NCBI RefSeq assembly: GCF_021602585.1
Contig: NZ_BQIP01000025.1
Coordinates: 1 to 64,000 of the forward strand
DNA from: Pseudomonas faucium
Lineage (GTDB): Bacteria > Pseudomonadota > Gammaproteobacteria > Pseudomonadales > Pseudomonadaceae
Reading direction: 5' to 3'
Length of the DNA: 64,000 nucleotides
The translations under genes and the position numbers were made by a program. Below, piece after piece: positions 35,992 through 45,351 of this stretch; position 1 is the stretch's first letter; each line of letters begins with the position of its first letter. Below the pieces are notes generated by a model. That model worked only from the letters and a program-made list of their open reading frames with translations, made no database searches and had not been told where the DNA came from.

Positions 35992-37428
35992 ATGTTCGGT
36001 TTAGAGGCCCTAGATCTCGCCCGAATCCAGTTTGCATTTACCGTGTCCTTTCACATCCTGTTCCCGGCCATCACCATTGGCCTGGCGAGCTACCTGGCGG
36101 TCCTCGAAGGCCTGTGGCTGAGGAGCCACAACCAGGTCTACCGTGACCTCTACCACTTCTGGTCGAAGATCTTCGCCGTCAACTTCGGCATGGGCGTGGT
36201 CTCCGGCCTGGTCATGGCCTACCAGTTCGGCACCAACTGGAGCCGGTTCTCCGACTTCGCCGGCGCCGTCACCGGGCCGTTGCTCACGTATGAAGTACTG
36301 ACTGCCTTCTTCCTCGAAGCCGGCTTCCTCGGCGTCATGCTGTTCGGCTGGAACCGAGTGGGCCGCGGCCTGCACTTCTTCGCCACGGTGATGGTGGCGG
36401 TGGGCACGCTGGTGTCGACCTTCTGGATCCTGGCCTCCAACAGCTGGATGCAGACGCCGCAAGGCCACGAAATCATCGATGGCCGCGTGGTGCCGGTGGA
36501 CTGGCTGGCAGTGATCTTCAACCCCTCGTTCCCCTACCGCCTGATGCACATGGCCACGGCCGCGTTCGTCGCCACGGCGTTCTTCGTCGGTGCCTCGGCG
36601 GCCTGGCACCTGCTGCGCGGGCGTGACAACCCGGCGATTCGCAAGATGCTGTCGATGGCCATGTGGATGGCCTTGATCGTCGCTCCGGTGCAGGCCGTGA
36701 TCGGCGACTTCCATGGCCTGAACACCCTCAAGCACCAGCCGGTGAAGATTGCCGCGATCGAAGGCCACTGGGAAAACGTGCCGGGCGAGCCGACCCCGCT
36801 GATTCTCTTCGGCATCCCGGACATGAAGGCCGAGACCACGCACTTCAAGCTCGAGATCCCGGCGCTTGGCAGCCTGATCCTCACCCACAGCCTGGACAAG
36901 CAGGTGCCGGCGATGAAGGAATTCGCCCCCGAGGACCGGCCCAACTCGACCATCGTGTTCTGGTCGTTCCGGGTCATGGTCGGGCTGGGCATGCTGATGA
37001 TCCTGGTCGGCCTGTGGAGCCTGTGGCTGCGCAAACGCGGCACCTTGTACAGCTCGCGTCCGTTCCTGTACCTGACGCTGTGGATGGGCCCGTCCGGGCT
37101 GATTGCCATCCTGGCAGGCTGGTTCACCACTGAAATCGGCCGCCAGCCTTGGGTGGTGTACGGCCTGATGCGCACCTCGGAGGGGGTTTCCAACCATAGC
37201 TATACCCAGCTCGGCTTCACCCTGGTGGCGTTCGTGGTGGTCTACTTCGCGCTGTTCGGCACGGGCCTTGGCTACATGATGCGCCTGGTGCGCAAAGGGC
37301 CGAAAACCGGCGAGGGCGACGAGCACACCCCAGGCGGCCCCGGCCAGAAACGCACACCGGCACGGCCGCTGTCCGCCGCCGATGATGGCCACGACGCCAA
37401 AGCCCCCAGCCTGAGCAAGGAGAACTGA
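35992..37428 (+). CDS. cioA: Cyanide-insensitive bd-type ubiquinol oxidase subunit I
   Basis: CioA with CioB reduces oxygen using ubiquinol, giving cyanide-resistant respiration. The 478-residue protein has the cytochrome bd-I fold: ARIQFAFTVSFHILFPAITI at the N terminus with the haem-ligand His, and the Q-loop region near residue 250-330, short as in CIO types. GAGGAAG lies 7 bases before the ATG. cioB begins 3 bases after its stop. Confidence 0.95.
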   Translation: MFGLEALDLARIQFAFTVSFHILFPAITIGLASYLAVLEGLWLRSHNQVYRDLYHFWSKIFAVNFGMGVVSGLVMAYQFGTNWSRFSDFAGAVTGPLLTYEVLTAFFLEAGFLGVMLFGWNRVGRGLHFFATVMVAVGTLVSTFWILASNSWMQTPQGHEIIDGRVVPVDWLAVIFNPSFPYRLMHMATAAFVATAFFVGASAAWHLLRGRDNPAIRKMLSMAMWMALIVAPVQAVIGDFHGLNTLKHQPVKIAAIEGHWENVPGEPTPLILFGIPDMKAETTHFKLEIPALGSLILTHSLDKQVPAMKEFAPEDRPNSTIVFWSFRVMVGLGMLMILVGLWSLWLRKRGTLYSSRPFLYLTLWMGPSGLIAILAGWFTTEIGRQPWVVYGLMRTSEGVSNHSYTQLGFTLVAFVVVYFALFGTGLGYMMRLVRKGPKTGEGDEHTPGGPGQKRTPARPLSAADDGHDAKAPSLSKEN

Positions 37429-37431
37429 GCC

Positions 37432-38439
37432 ATGGGTATCGACCTTCCGCTGATCTGGGCCGTGATCATCATCTTCGGCGTCATGATGTACGTGGTGATG
37501 GATGGTTTCGACTTAGGCATCGGCATGCTCTTCCCCTTCGTCAAGGGCGAGCAGGACCGTGATGTGATGATGAACACCGTCGCCCCCGTGTGGGACGGCA
37601 ACGAAACCTGGCTGATCCTCGGCGGTGCCGGCCTGTTCGGCGCCTTCCCGATGGCCTACTCGGTGGTGCTCGAAGCGCTCTACCTGCCGTTGATCCTGAT
37701 GCTGATCGGCCTGATCTTCCGCGGCGTGGCATTCGAGTTCCGCTTCAAGGCCAAGGCGCACAAGCGGCATATCTGGAACAAGGCGTTCATCTGGGGCTCG
37801 CTGGTGGCGACTTTCTTCCAGGGCGTTGCGCTGGGCGCGTTCATCGAGGGCTTCAAGGTGGTGGACCGCCACTTCGCCGGCGGCACGCTCGACTGGCTGA
37901 CCCCGTTCAGCCTGTTCAGCGGCCTGGGGCTGATCGTGGCCTACACCCTGCTGGGCTGCACCTGGCTGATCATGAAGACCGAAGGGCCGCTGCAGCAGCA
38001 GATGCATGACCTGGCCAAGCCGCTGGCGCTGGTGCTGCTGGTGGTGATCGGCATCGTCAGCCTGTGGACGCCGATCGCCTACCCACAAATCGCCGACCGC
38101 TGGTTCAGCATGCCCAACCTGATCTGGTTCATGCCGGTGCCGATCCTGGTGCTGGTGACCTTCTACGGCCTGCTCAAGGCGGTGGCACGCAATGCCCACT
38201 ACACGCCGTTCCTGTTGACCCTGGTGCTGATCTTCCTTGGCTACAGTGGCCTGGGCATCAGCCTGTGGCCAAACATCATCCCGCCATCGATCTCGATCTG
38301 GGACGCTGCCGCTCCGCCGCAGAGCCAAGGTTTCATGCTGGTGGGCACGTTGTTCATCCTGCCGTTCATCCTTGGGTATACCTTCTGGAGCTACTACGTG
38401 TTCCGCGGCAAGGTCACCCACGAAGACGGCTATCACTAG
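37432..38439 (+). CDS. cioB: Cyanide-insensitive ubiquinol oxidase subunit II
   Basis: The 335-residue subunit II has nine or so helices and the subunit II signature YVVMDGFDLGIGMLFPF near the N terminus, plus WDGNETWLILGGAGLFGAFP. It pairs with CioA. AAGGAG precedes the ATG. A small DUF2474 gene follows 8 bp later. Confidence 0.95.
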   Translation: MGIDLPLIWAVIIIFGVMMYVVMDGFDLGIGMLFPFVKGEQDRDVMMNTVAPVWDGNETWLILGGAGLFGAFPMAYSVVLEALYLPLILMLIGLIFRGVAFEFRFKAKAHKRHIWNKAFIWGSLVATFFQGVALGAFIEGFKVVDRHFAGGTLDWLTPFSLFSGLGLIVAYTLLGCTWLIMKTEGPLQQQMHDLAKPLALVLLVVIGIVSLWTPIAYPQIADRWFSMPNLIWFMPVPILVLVTFYGLLKAVARNAHYTPFLLTLVLIFLGYSGLGISLWPNIIPPSISIWDAAAPPQSQGFMLVGTLFILPFILGYTFWSYYVFRGKVTHEDGYH

Positions 38440-38447
38440 GAGGGCGC

Positions 38448-38603
38448 ATGATGACTGGCAAGCATGGCCTGGAAGAGAAGAAACCCTTGTGGCAGCGGCT
38501 GGGCTGGTTGCTGCTGATCTGGGCGATGAGCGTGGCAGCGCTTGGGGTGGCGGCGTATGTGATGCGCCTGTTCATGGGCGCCGCCGGGCTGACCACCCAT
38601 TGA
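38448..38603 (+). CDS. DUF2474 small membrane protein of the CIO operon
   Basis: A 51-residue single-span protein (PLWQRLGWLLLIWAMSVAAL, then GVAAYVMRLF). Two ATGs occur at 38448 and 38451; the ribosome site AGGAGG lies 5-8 bases upstream. DUF2474 proteins follow cioAB in many Pseudomonas. By analogy with CydX, which stabilises cytochrome bd in E. coli, an accessory role in the oxidase is likely but inferred. Confidence 0.85.
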   Translation: MMTGKHGLEEKKPLWQRLGWLLLIWAMSVAALGVAAYVMRLFMGAAGLTTH

Positions 38604-38611
38604 TAGGGTAG

Positions 38612-38628
38612 GGGGCGCTTTGCGCCCC
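38612..38628. terminator. Hairpin after the CIO operon
   Basis: GGGGCGC-TTT-GCGCCCC is a perfect 7-bp stem with a three-base loop, 9 bp after the DUF2474 stop. A REP pair follows directly. Confidence 0.6.
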
Positions 38629-38630
38629 AA

Positions 38631-38710
38631 TCGCCGGCAAGCCGGCTCCCACAGGTACCCCACAAGGCTTGAACTCTGTGGAGTACCTGTGGGAGCCGGC
38701 TTGCCGGCGA
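38631..38710. repeat. REP inverted pair
   Basis: Arms 38631-38658 and 38683-38710 are 28-bp perfect reverse complements carrying CGCCGGCAAGCCGGC. It separates the convergent CIO operon and rlmG. Confidence 0.85.
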
Positions 38711-38725
38711 TAGGGCCCTTGAAAC

Positions 38726-39850
38726 CTACTTGCGGGCCTTGAGAATCACGAACTTCGGCGTCGCCGCCACCTGCTCCACCCCCCGGAACAACCGCGCCAG
38801 CTTGCTGTGATAGCCCAGGTGCCGGTTGCCGACGATATACAACGCTCCCCCCACCACCAGCGCCTCGCGCGCCTGCTGGAACATGCGCCAGGCGAGAAAG
38901 TCGCCGACCACCTGCTGCTGGTGGAACGGCGGGTTGCACAGCACCACGTCCAGCGACTGTTTTTCCACCCCAGCCAGGCCGTCACCCGCCATCACCGTCG
39001 CTTCCCGATCACCCAAGGCCGCCTGCCAGTTTTCCCGGGCCGATTGCACGGCCATGTACGATTCGTCCACCAAGGTGTAGTGCGCCTCGGGGTTGGCCAG
39101 GGCACTGGCGATGGCCAGCACGCCGTTGCCGCAGCCCAGGTCGGCGACGCGAGCGTTGCCCAGGCCGCTCGGCAGGTGCGGAAGAAAGGCGCGGGTGCCG
39201 ATGTCCAGGCCATCGCGGCAGAACACGTTGGCATGGTTGAGCAGCTCGAGTGCTGGCGAATCCAGGCGGTAGCGGCTGGGGTAGGGCGACACGGCAGCCG
39301 GGCGCTCGGCCAGGGTGGCGGTCAGCAGGCGCGCCTTCTTCTGCGCCAGCGAAGCCTGGACCGGGCCGATGTACTGCTCCAGCAAGTCGCCCGCGGCGCG
39401 CGGCAAGTGCTTGATCATCGCGCCGGCGATCACCTGGGCACCGGGGGCCAGGTGGCCCTGCAGGCGGATCAACTGCTCTTCGAGCAGGGCCAGGGTCTTG
39501 GGTACGCGCAGCAACACCCGGTCGAACGGGCCTTGCCAGTGTTCGCTGGCCGGCACGAACGGCACGCTGTCGAAGGCCTTGGCGTTACGGGCGAGGTTTT
39601 TCTCCAGGGCCATGCGCGCCAGGTGCGAGTCGCCGCTGCTGACCACCTGTACGTGGCCTTCGAGGCTGGCGGCCAGGGCGCCGAAGCTGTCGTTGAGCAC
39701 CAGCACCCGGCAATCGGCCCCCGGTGCTTGCCCGTGCAGTTGCTCGAGCAAGTACTCGTCGGCGGCATCGAAGGCCTGCAGGGGGTCGTTGGCCTGATCC
39801 GGCTGGCGGATCAGGTCGAGTTCGGCGTAGGGGGTGGTCAACAGGGGCAT
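38726..39850 (-). CDS. rlmG: 23S rRNA (guanine-1835-N2) methyltransferase RlmG
   Basis: RlmG methylates G1835 of 23S rRNA. The 374-residue protein has a degenerate N-terminal Rossmann half and a C-terminal SAM methyltransferase with VADLGCGNGVLAI and the NPPF motif (VVLCNPPFHQQQ) typical of N2-guanine enzymes. The start MPLLTTPYAELDLIRQ matches the family. It stands alone, convergent with the CIO operon. Confidence 0.92.
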   Translation of the reverse strand: MPLLTTPYAELDLIRQPDQANDPLQAFDAADEYLLEQLHGQAPGADCRVLVLNDSFGALAASLEGHVQVVSSGDSHLARMALEKNLARNAKAFDSVPFVPASEHWQGPFDRVLLRVPKTLALLEEQLIRLQGHLAPGAQVIAGAMIKHLPRAAGDLLEQYIGPVQASLAQKKARLLTATLAERPAAVSPYPSRYRLDSPALELLNHANVFCRDGLDIGTRAFLPHLPSGLGNARVADLGCGNGVLAIASALANPEAHYTLVDESYMAVQSARENWQAALGDREATVMAGDGLAGVEKQSLDVVLCNPPFHQQQVVGDFLAWRMFQQAREALVVGGALYIVGNRHLGYHSKLARLFRGVEQVAATPKFVILKARK

Positions 39851-39947
39851 GGCGTCTGGCTCGGGTACGGATCTGCCCGTCGGCGGATCGCCACGGGTTT
39901 GGGTACGCGATTCTACAGAGCTTTGCGCAAGGTCGCAGAAATGGCTG

Positions 39948-40655
39948 TCAGATCAGCCCGCGCATGGCGGCGATGGCGATCGCCCCTGCCTTGTTGGAGG
40001 CATTGGTCTTGCTGATGACGCTGCGGATATGGAAGTTCACCGTGCTTTGCGACAACGACAGGATGCAGGCCACGTCGGCGGCGGTCTTGCCCGCAGCAGA
40101 CCACTTAAGCACTTCCAGCTCGCGCTCGGACATCTTCGGCGTCGGCGGGCAAAGCTGGTTCTGGTGGTACTCGCAGATGATCGCGTGCAAGGTGTGGCAC
40201 AACCACTGCACCTTGCCGGCCTTGTCATAAAGCTCGCCCATGCTCACCTCGCCCACCGGCCTGGCAACGCTGATCTGGCTTTCGTTGTGGCGCAGGTCGT
40301 GCAGCGACTGGGTCCAGCCATGGCGCAGGCCGTGCCCGCAGGCTTCCTCGCGATACTGCGGCGCTTCACGGTACAGGTCGTCGCTCCACAGCACGGGCAT
40401 GGTCGAGCTGTGGCTGCGCAGGGCTGCCTGGTCCTGCTTGTAGAAGTCGTCACGCTGGTAGCGTTCGATCCACTCGGGCGGATAGTTGCTGTACAGGAAG
40501 ACCTTGGGCGATTGTGCCGCCAGTTGCAGGCTAAGTTTCAGGCCCAGAAACTCCATCTCCAGGTCCTGTGCCAGCTGCACTGCCAGGTCGAAAACTCGCT
40601 GTGGCGTACTCTCGCTGCTCAGTTGCTGGAGATGCTCTTGATTCCAGAGAAGCAT
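39948..40655 (-). CDS. ppoR: LuxR-family solo regulator PpoR
   Basis: A 235-residue LuxR protein with an N-terminal autoinducer-binding domain and a C-terminal LuxR helix-turn-helix (SERELEVLKWSAAGKTAADV, then SQSTVNFHI). The acyl-homoserine-lactone pocket residues can be followed: W-x3-Y in EWIERY, D in RDDFY, and W in VLWSDD. The proline after the pocket Asp is not obvious. No luxI gene is near. It matches my memory of P. putida PpoR, which binds 3-oxo-C6-HSL. Confidence 0.85.
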   Translation of the reverse strand: MLLWNQEHLQQLSSESTPQRVFDLAVQLAQDLEMEFLGLKLSLQLAAQSPKVFLYSNYPPEWIERYQRDDFYKQDQAALRSHSSTMPVLWSDDLYREAPQYREEACGHGLRHGWTQSLHDLRHNESQISVARPVGEVSMGELYDKAGKVQWLCHTLHAIICEYHQNQLCPPTPKMSERELEVLKWSAAGKTAADVACILSLSQSTVNFHIRSVISKTNASNKAGAIAIAAMRGLI

Positions 40656-40865
40656 CTGTTACTCCCTTGGTCCGTACGGATCCAATCCGTTAGCACCGTC
40701 AGATTGTAGGAAAAGCCTGACGGTTGTGTAGGGTTTTTTTGTTATAGCGCTCACGGTTTTTGTGCAAACGTTTCAGCCCGCGATTTTCGGTGCCCCTACA
40801 CTCCAACGGTTTTTATCCTGGCCGCTTTGCGAGACACTTGGCGCATGCCTTTCTTGGAGCCCCAC

Positions 40866-41642
40866 ATGACCGCCAGCGCCGACAAGTACACCCGCCAGAC
40901 CCTGCTCGATGTCCAGCCGCTGACGCCCAACCTGTTCAGCCTGCGGGTCACGCGCGATCCAGGGTTCCGTTTCCGTGCCGGCCAATTTGCCCGGCTGGGG
41001 GTGACCAAGGCCGATGGCAGCGTGGTGTGGCGCGCCTATTCGATGGTCAGCGCGCCCCATGACGAGTACCTGGACTTCTTTTCCATCGTCGTGCCGGGTG
41101 GGGAGTTCACCAGTGAATTGAGCCGCCTGGGCGAGGGTGAAACGTTGTTCATCGACCGCCAGGCATTCGGCTACCTGACCCTCGACCGCTTCGTCGGCGG
41201 CCGCGACCTGTGGTTGCTGGCAACCGGTACCGGCATTGCGCCCTTCATGTCGATCCTGCAGGACTTCGAGGCCTGGGAGCGCTTCGACAACATCAAGCTG
41301 GTGTATTCGGTGCGCGAGGCGAAGGAGCTGGCCTACGTCGACGACATCGCCGGGCTGGAGCAGCGCGACTACCTGGCCGAGTTTGCCGGCAAGCTGCAGT
41401 TCATCCCGGTGGTCACGCGCGAGCCGCACCCGGGTGCGCTGAACGCGCGGATCACCACCCTGATCGAGAACGGCGAGCTGGAGAAGGCGGCGGGGTTGCA
41501 GCTGTCGCCCGAGCACTCGCGGATCATGCTGTGCGGTAACCCGCAGATGATCGACGACACACGCAAGGTGCTCAAGGCACGCGACCTGCAACTGAGCCTG
41601 AGCAAGCGCCCAGGGCAGGTGGCGGTGGAAAACTACTGGTAA
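40866..41642 (+). CDS. fpr: Ferredoxin--NADP reductase
   Basis: The 258-residue flavoprotein transfers electrons between NADPH and ferredoxin/flavodoxin. The FAD motif RAYSMVS (residues about 56-62), the NADP motif GTGIAPFMS and the C-terminal VENYW fit subclass II bacterial Fpr; I take it to be the FprB-type paralogue of P. putida. The start MTASADKYTRQ has GGAG 9 bases before it. It is divergent from ppoR. A terminator follows. Confidence 0.92.
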   Translation: MTASADKYTRQTLLDVQPLTPNLFSLRVTRDPGFRFRAGQFARLGVTKADGSVVWRAYSMVSAPHDEYLDFFSIVVPGGEFTSELSRLGEGETLFIDRQAFGYLTLDRFVGGRDLWLLATGTGIAPFMSILQDFEAWERFDNIKLVYSVREAKELAYVDDIAGLEQRDYLAEFAGKLQFIPVVTREPHPGALNARITTLIENGELEKAAGLQLSPEHSRIMLCGNPQMIDDTRKVLKARDLQLSLSKRPGQVAVENYW

Positions 41643-41645
41643 GCG

Positions 41646-41671
41646 AAGGGGGCGCGCAAGGCGCCCCTTTT
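41646..41671. terminator. Bidirectional terminator between fpr and mscL
   Basis: GGGGCGC (41649-41655) and GCGCCCC (41661-41667) with flanking A/T pairs form a 10-bp stem and a GCAAG loop. TTTT follows in the plus direction, AA-rich sequence on the other side. Confidence 0.75.
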
Positions 41672-41675
41672 CACG

Positions 41676-42095
41676 TCAGGGCAGGCGGTTCTGGTTCTGC
41701 GTCTTGAGCAGGTCGCGAATCTCGGTCAGCAGGGTTTCCTGCGGGGTCGGCGCCGGCGGCACGCTCGGGGCCACGGCTTCTTCGCGCTTGAGCTTGTTGA
41801 TCGCCTTGACGCCCATGAAGATGGCGAACGCCACGATCAGGAAGTCGATGATGGTCTGGATGAACTTGCCATAGGCCAGCACCACCGCCGGTGCGTCGCC
41901 TTCGGCGGCTTTGAGGGTAACGGCCAGGTCACTGAAGTCCACGCCACCGATCAACAGCCCCAGTGGCGGCATGACCACGTCACCGACGAAGGAGGAGACA
42001 ATCTTGCCGAACGCCGCGCCGATAATGATACCGACCGCCATGTCGACGACATTTCCCTTGACCGCGAAGGCCTTGAACTCACTGATCATGCCCAT
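41676..42095 (-). CDS. mscL: Large-conductance mechanosensitive channel
   Basis: MscL opens under membrane tension to release solutes on osmotic downshock. The 139-residue protein has the N-terminal amphipathic helix ([20 protein letters not shown]), TM1, the periplasmic loop and TM2 ([20 protein letters not shown]), and the C-terminal bundle ([10 protein letters not shown]). The ATG at 42095 has AAAGGA 7 bases upstream; the next ATG (42089) is also possible. The family-length fit excludes the longer upstream frame. Confidence 0.93.
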   Translation of the reverse strand: MGMISEFKAFAVKGNVVDMAVGIIIGAAFGKIVSSFVGDVVMPPLGLLIGGVDFSDLAVTLKAAEGDAPAVVLAYGKFIQTIIDFLIVAFAIFMGVKAINKLKREEAVAPSVPPAPTPQETLLTEIRDLLKTQNQNRLP

Positions 42096-42272
42096 TTTCG
42101 ATTCCTTTGTTGCAAATGGTGAGGTTAACGCAGTGTAAGCCACTAAAACGCTTCATGCGTGGTGTTCAGGGGTAGTGACTGCGCTTAGAACGAATAGTTT
42201 TGTCGCTCCTCGAGGCGTTCGAGGCACGTCGCTGTCGGCTATCATGGCGGTTTTTTCCAGGAGAACCTGCCC

Positions 42273-43640
42273 ATGGCCAAGGCCAAGCGCTTGTACGGCT
42301 GCACCGAATGCGGCGCGACCTTCCCCAAATGGGCCGGCCAGTGCGGCGAATGCGGGGCCTGGAACACCCTGGTCGAAACCATGATCGAAAGCGCCGGCGC
42401 CGCAGCGCCCAGCGGGCGTGCCGGGTGGACCGGCCAGCAGGCGCAGATCAAGACCCTGGCCGAGGTCAGCGTCGAGGAAATCCCGCGCTTCACCACCAGC
42501 AGCACCGAGCTGGACCGCGTGCTCGGCGGTGGCCTGGTGGATGGCTCGGTGGTGCTGATTGGCGGCGACCCGGGTATCGGCAAGTCGACCATCCTGCTGC
42601 AGACTTTGTGCAACATCGCCGTGGGCATGCCGGCGCTGTACGTCACCGGCGAGGAATCGCAGCAGCAGGTGGCCATGCGCTCGCGGCGCCTGGGCCTGCC
42701 CCAGGACCAGCTCAAGGTGATGACCGAAACCTGCATCGAAACCATCATCGCCACGGCGCGGCTGGAGAAGCCGCGGGTCATGGTCATCGACTCGATCCAG
42801 ACCATCTTCACCGAGCAACTGCAGTCGGCCCCCGGTGGCGTGGCCCAGGTGCGCGAGAGCACGGCGCTGCTGGTGCGCTATGCCAAGCAGAGCGGCACGG
42901 CGATCTTCCTGGTTGGCCACGTCACCAAGGAAGGCTCGCTGGCCGGCCCGCGAGTGCTGGAGCACATGGTCGACACCGTGCTGTATTTCGAAGGCGAGTC
43001 CGATGGCCGCCTGCGTTTGTTGCGCGCCGTGAAGAACCGCTTCGGGGCGGTCAACGAGCTGGGTGTGTTCGGCATGACCGACCGCGGCCTCAAGGAAGTC
43101 TCCAACCCCTCGGCGATCTTTCTCAACCGTACCCAGGAAGAAGTGCCGGGCAGCGTGGTGATGGCCACCTGGGAAGGCACCCGGCCGATGCTGGTGGAAG
43201 TGCAGGCGCTGGTCGATGACAGCCACCTGGCCAACCCACGGCGCGTCACCCTGGGCCTGGACCAGAACCGCCTGGCCATGCTGCTGGCGGTGCTGCACCG
43301 CCATGGCGGCATCCCCACCCATGACCAGGACGTGTTTCTCAACGTGGTGGGCGGGGTGAAGGTGCTGGAGACCGCGTCCGACCTGGCCTTGCTGGCGGCG
43401 GTGATGTCCAGCTTGCGCAACCGGCCGTTGGCCCATGGCTTGCTGGTGTTCGGCGAAATCGGCCTGTCTGGCGAGGTGCGCCCGGTGCCGAGCGGGCAGG
43501 AGCGCCTGAAGGAAGCGGCCAAGCATGGCTTCAAGCGCGCCATCGTGCCCAAGGGCAATGCACCGAAAGAGCCGCCGCCGGGGTTGCAGGTGATTGCCGT
43601 GACCCGCCTGGAACAGGCCCTGGACGCCTTGTTCGAGTAA
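42273..43640 (+). CDS. radA: DNA repair protein RadA (Sms)
   Basis: RadA helps branch migration and recombination intermediate processing. The 455-residue product has a C4 zinc finger (CTECGATFPKWAGQCGEC), Walker A GGDPGIGKS at 97-105, the RadA-specific KNRFG at 254-258 and a C-terminal Lon-like domain (VVGGVKVLETASDLALLAAV). The ATG at 42273 follows AGGAGA. It stands alone, divergent from mscL. Confidence 0.96.
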   Translation: MAKAKRLYGCTECGATFPKWAGQCGECGAWNTLVETMIESAGAAAPSGRAGWTGQQAQIKTLAEVSVEEIPRFTTSSTELDRVLGGGLVDGSVVLIGGDPGIGKSTILLQTLCNIAVGMPALYVTGEESQQQVAMRSRRLGLPQDQLKVMTETCIETIIATARLEKPRVMVIDSIQTIFTEQLQSAPGGVAQVRESTALLVRYAKQSGTAIFLVGHVTKEGSLAGPRVLEHMVDTVLYFEGESDGRLRLLRAVKNRFGAVNELGVFGMTDRGLKEVSNPSAIFLNRTQEEVPGSVVMATWEGTRPMLVEVQALVDDSHLANPRRVTLGLDQNRLAMLLAVLHRHGGIPTHDQDVFLNVVGGVKVLETASDLALLAAVMSSLRNRPLAHGLLVFGEIGLSGEVRPVPSGQERLKEAAKHGFKRAIVPKGNAPKEPPPGLQVIAVTRLEQALDALFE

Positions 43641-43655
43641 TTCACTCGCGGCTCT

Positions 43656-43679
43656 ATCGCCGGCAAGCCGGCTCCCACA
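43656..43679. repeat. Single REP element
   Basis: ATCGCCGGCAAGCCGGCTCC followed by CACA is one REP arm after radA. Confidence 0.75.
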
Positions 43680-43696
43680 CTGGCCAGTGCAGGCAA

Positions 43697-43733
43697 ACAA
43701 AAAGGGGAGCCGACGATGCGCATCGGCTCCCCT
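43697..43733 (-). terminator. Terminator of the NCS2 permease gene
   Basis: AGGGGAGCCGA (43703-43713) pairs with TCGGCTCCCCT (43723-43733). In the minus direction the stem is followed by TTTTTGTTTG, a classic intrinsic terminator, 21 bp after the permease stop. Confidence 0.85.
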
Positions 43734-43754
43734 CGGTTACCACTCAGTCAGTGG

Positions 43755-45272
43755 TCAATGCTCGGCGACCGGCGTTCGCTTGGGCGCCGCATTGCCATGC
43801 TCGTCCAGTTCCATGACTGGCACTTCGTTGCCATCGGCATCGAACAGCTTGCCATCCTTGAAGTAGTCGCCATCGCGCAGCTCCGAGATGTCCGAGTACT
43901 GGATGGTGCGCTCGTAGGCGGCGGCGAACACCGACTGCTGGTCCGAGTTGCCGGTGGTGAAGTGGTTGAAGATCAGGTTCAGCAGGATGGCCATGATCGC
44001 CGAAGAGCTGATACCGGAGTGGAAGATGGTCTCGAACCAGCTTGGGAACTGGTGGTAGAAGGTCGGCGCGGCAATCGGGATCATGCCGAAGCCCAGCGAG
44101 GCGGCGACGATGATCAGGTTGACGTTGTTCTTGTAGTTGACCTTCGACAGGGTGCGGATACCGCTGGCCGCCACCGTGCCGAACAGCACGATGCCTGCGC
44201 CGCCCAGTACCGGCGTGGGTACCGCGGCAATCACCCGGCCCATCACCGGCAGCAGGCCGAGCACCACCAGGATCACGCCACCGGTGGCCACCACATAGCG
44301 GCTCTTGACCCCGGTCACGGCCACCAGGCCGACGTTCTGGGCGAAGGCGCTCTGGGTGAAGGAGCCGAAGATCGGCGCCAGGATGCTCGACGCCATGTCG
44401 GCACGCAGGCCGTTGCCCAGGCGCTTGGAGTCGACCTTGGTGTCGATGATCTCACCCACCGCGAGGATGTCGGCCGAGGTTTCCACCAGGGTCACCATGA
44501 TCACGATGCACATCGACAGGATCGCGGCGATGTGGAAGGTCGGCATGCCGAAGTGGAACGGCGTGGGGAAGGCGAACATCGGGCCTTCGGCGACCTTGCT
44601 GAAGTCGGTCATGCCCAGCGCCCAGGCAATCAGGGTACCGATGACCATGGCCAGGAGGATCGACAGCCGCGAAATGGTCGCGCTGCCCAGCTTGCTCAGC
44701 AGCAGCACGATGGCGAAGGTCAGCCCTGCCAGGCCGATGTTGGCCACGCTGCCGAACTCCGGCGATGCGCTGTTGCCCCCCATCACCCAGCGTGCGGCCA
44801 CGGGCATCAGGGTCAGGCCGATGGTGGTGATGACGATGCCGGTCACCAGCGGCGGGAAGAACTTGGTGATGCGCGAGAACACCGGGGTAATCAGGAAGCC
44901 GATCAACGAGGCCGCCATGACCGCACCCAGCACGCCGGGGAGGCCACCACCGCCCTCGCTGCTGAGAATCGCACCCATGGTCGCAACGCCTGCGAACGAC
45001 ACGCCTTGTACCAACGGCAACTGGCAACCGAAGAACGGCAGGCCCAGCGTCTGCAGCAGCGTGGCCAGGCCGCCGGCAAACAGCGAAGCTGCGATCAGCA
45101 TGCCGATTTCGGCACCGTTCAGGCCGGCGGCCTGCCCGAGAATCAAGGGTACCGCGACGATCCCGCCATACATGGTCAGCACGTGCTGCAGACCATATGC
45201 CAGGTTGGCACCAAGGCCGAGGTTTTCGTCCTCGGGGCGCTTGGCGGGAGACGTGCTAGGGGACGTAGTCAT
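43755..45272 (-). CDS. NCS2-family nucleobase:cation symporter (xanthine/urate type)
   Basis: A 505-residue protein with about 14 helices. NLAYGLQHVLTMYGGIVAVP at the N terminus and the QNVGLVAVTGVKSRYVVATG motif (QNxGxxxxTG) in TM10 are typical of NCS2 uracil/xanthine permeases. The charged C-terminal tail is long. It has its own promoter region with a 12-bp palindrome (45340) and its own terminator. Substrate is probably xanthine or urate by similarity in motif, not proved. Confidence 0.9.
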   Translation of the reverse strand: MTTSPSTSPAKRPEDENLGLGANLAYGLQHVLTMYGGIVAVPLILGQAAGLNGAEIGMLIAASLFAGGLATLLQTLGLPFFGCQLPLVQGVSFAGVATMGAILSSEGGGGLPGVLGAVMAASLIGFLITPVFSRITKFFPPLVTGIVITTIGLTLMPVAARWVMGGNSASPEFGSVANIGLAGLTFAIVLLLSKLGSATISRLSILLAMVIGTLIAWALGMTDFSKVAEGPMFAFPTPFHFGMPTFHIAAILSMCIVIMVTLVETSADILAVGEIIDTKVDSKRLGNGLRADMASSILAPIFGSFTQSAFAQNVGLVAVTGVKSRYVVATGGVILVVLGLLPVMGRVIAAVPTPVLGGAGIVLFGTVAASGIRTLSKVNYKNNVNLIIVAASLGFGMIPIAAPTFYHQFPSWFETIFHSGISSSAIMAILLNLIFNHFTTGNSDQQSVFAAAYERTIQYSDISELRDGDYFKDGKLFDADGNEVPVMELDEHGNAAPKRTPVAEH

Positions 45273-45339
45273 TGAGCAGGCTCTCTGTTTATTGTTGTGC
45301 CGCTACTGTAGACACTTCCTACAAATGATTGCTACAAGA

Positions 45340-45351
45340 ATTGTATACAAT
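45340..45351. promoter_or_regulatory. Palindrome ATTGTATACAAT, possible GntR-type operator
   Basis: A perfect 12-bp palindrome 68 bp before the NCS2 permease start, in a 263-bp gap with no gene. Two CTACAA copies precede it (about 45319 and 45333 on the plus strand). GntR/FadR regulators bind sequences of this look (TTGTATACAA). The factor is not in the window. Confidence 0.45.
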
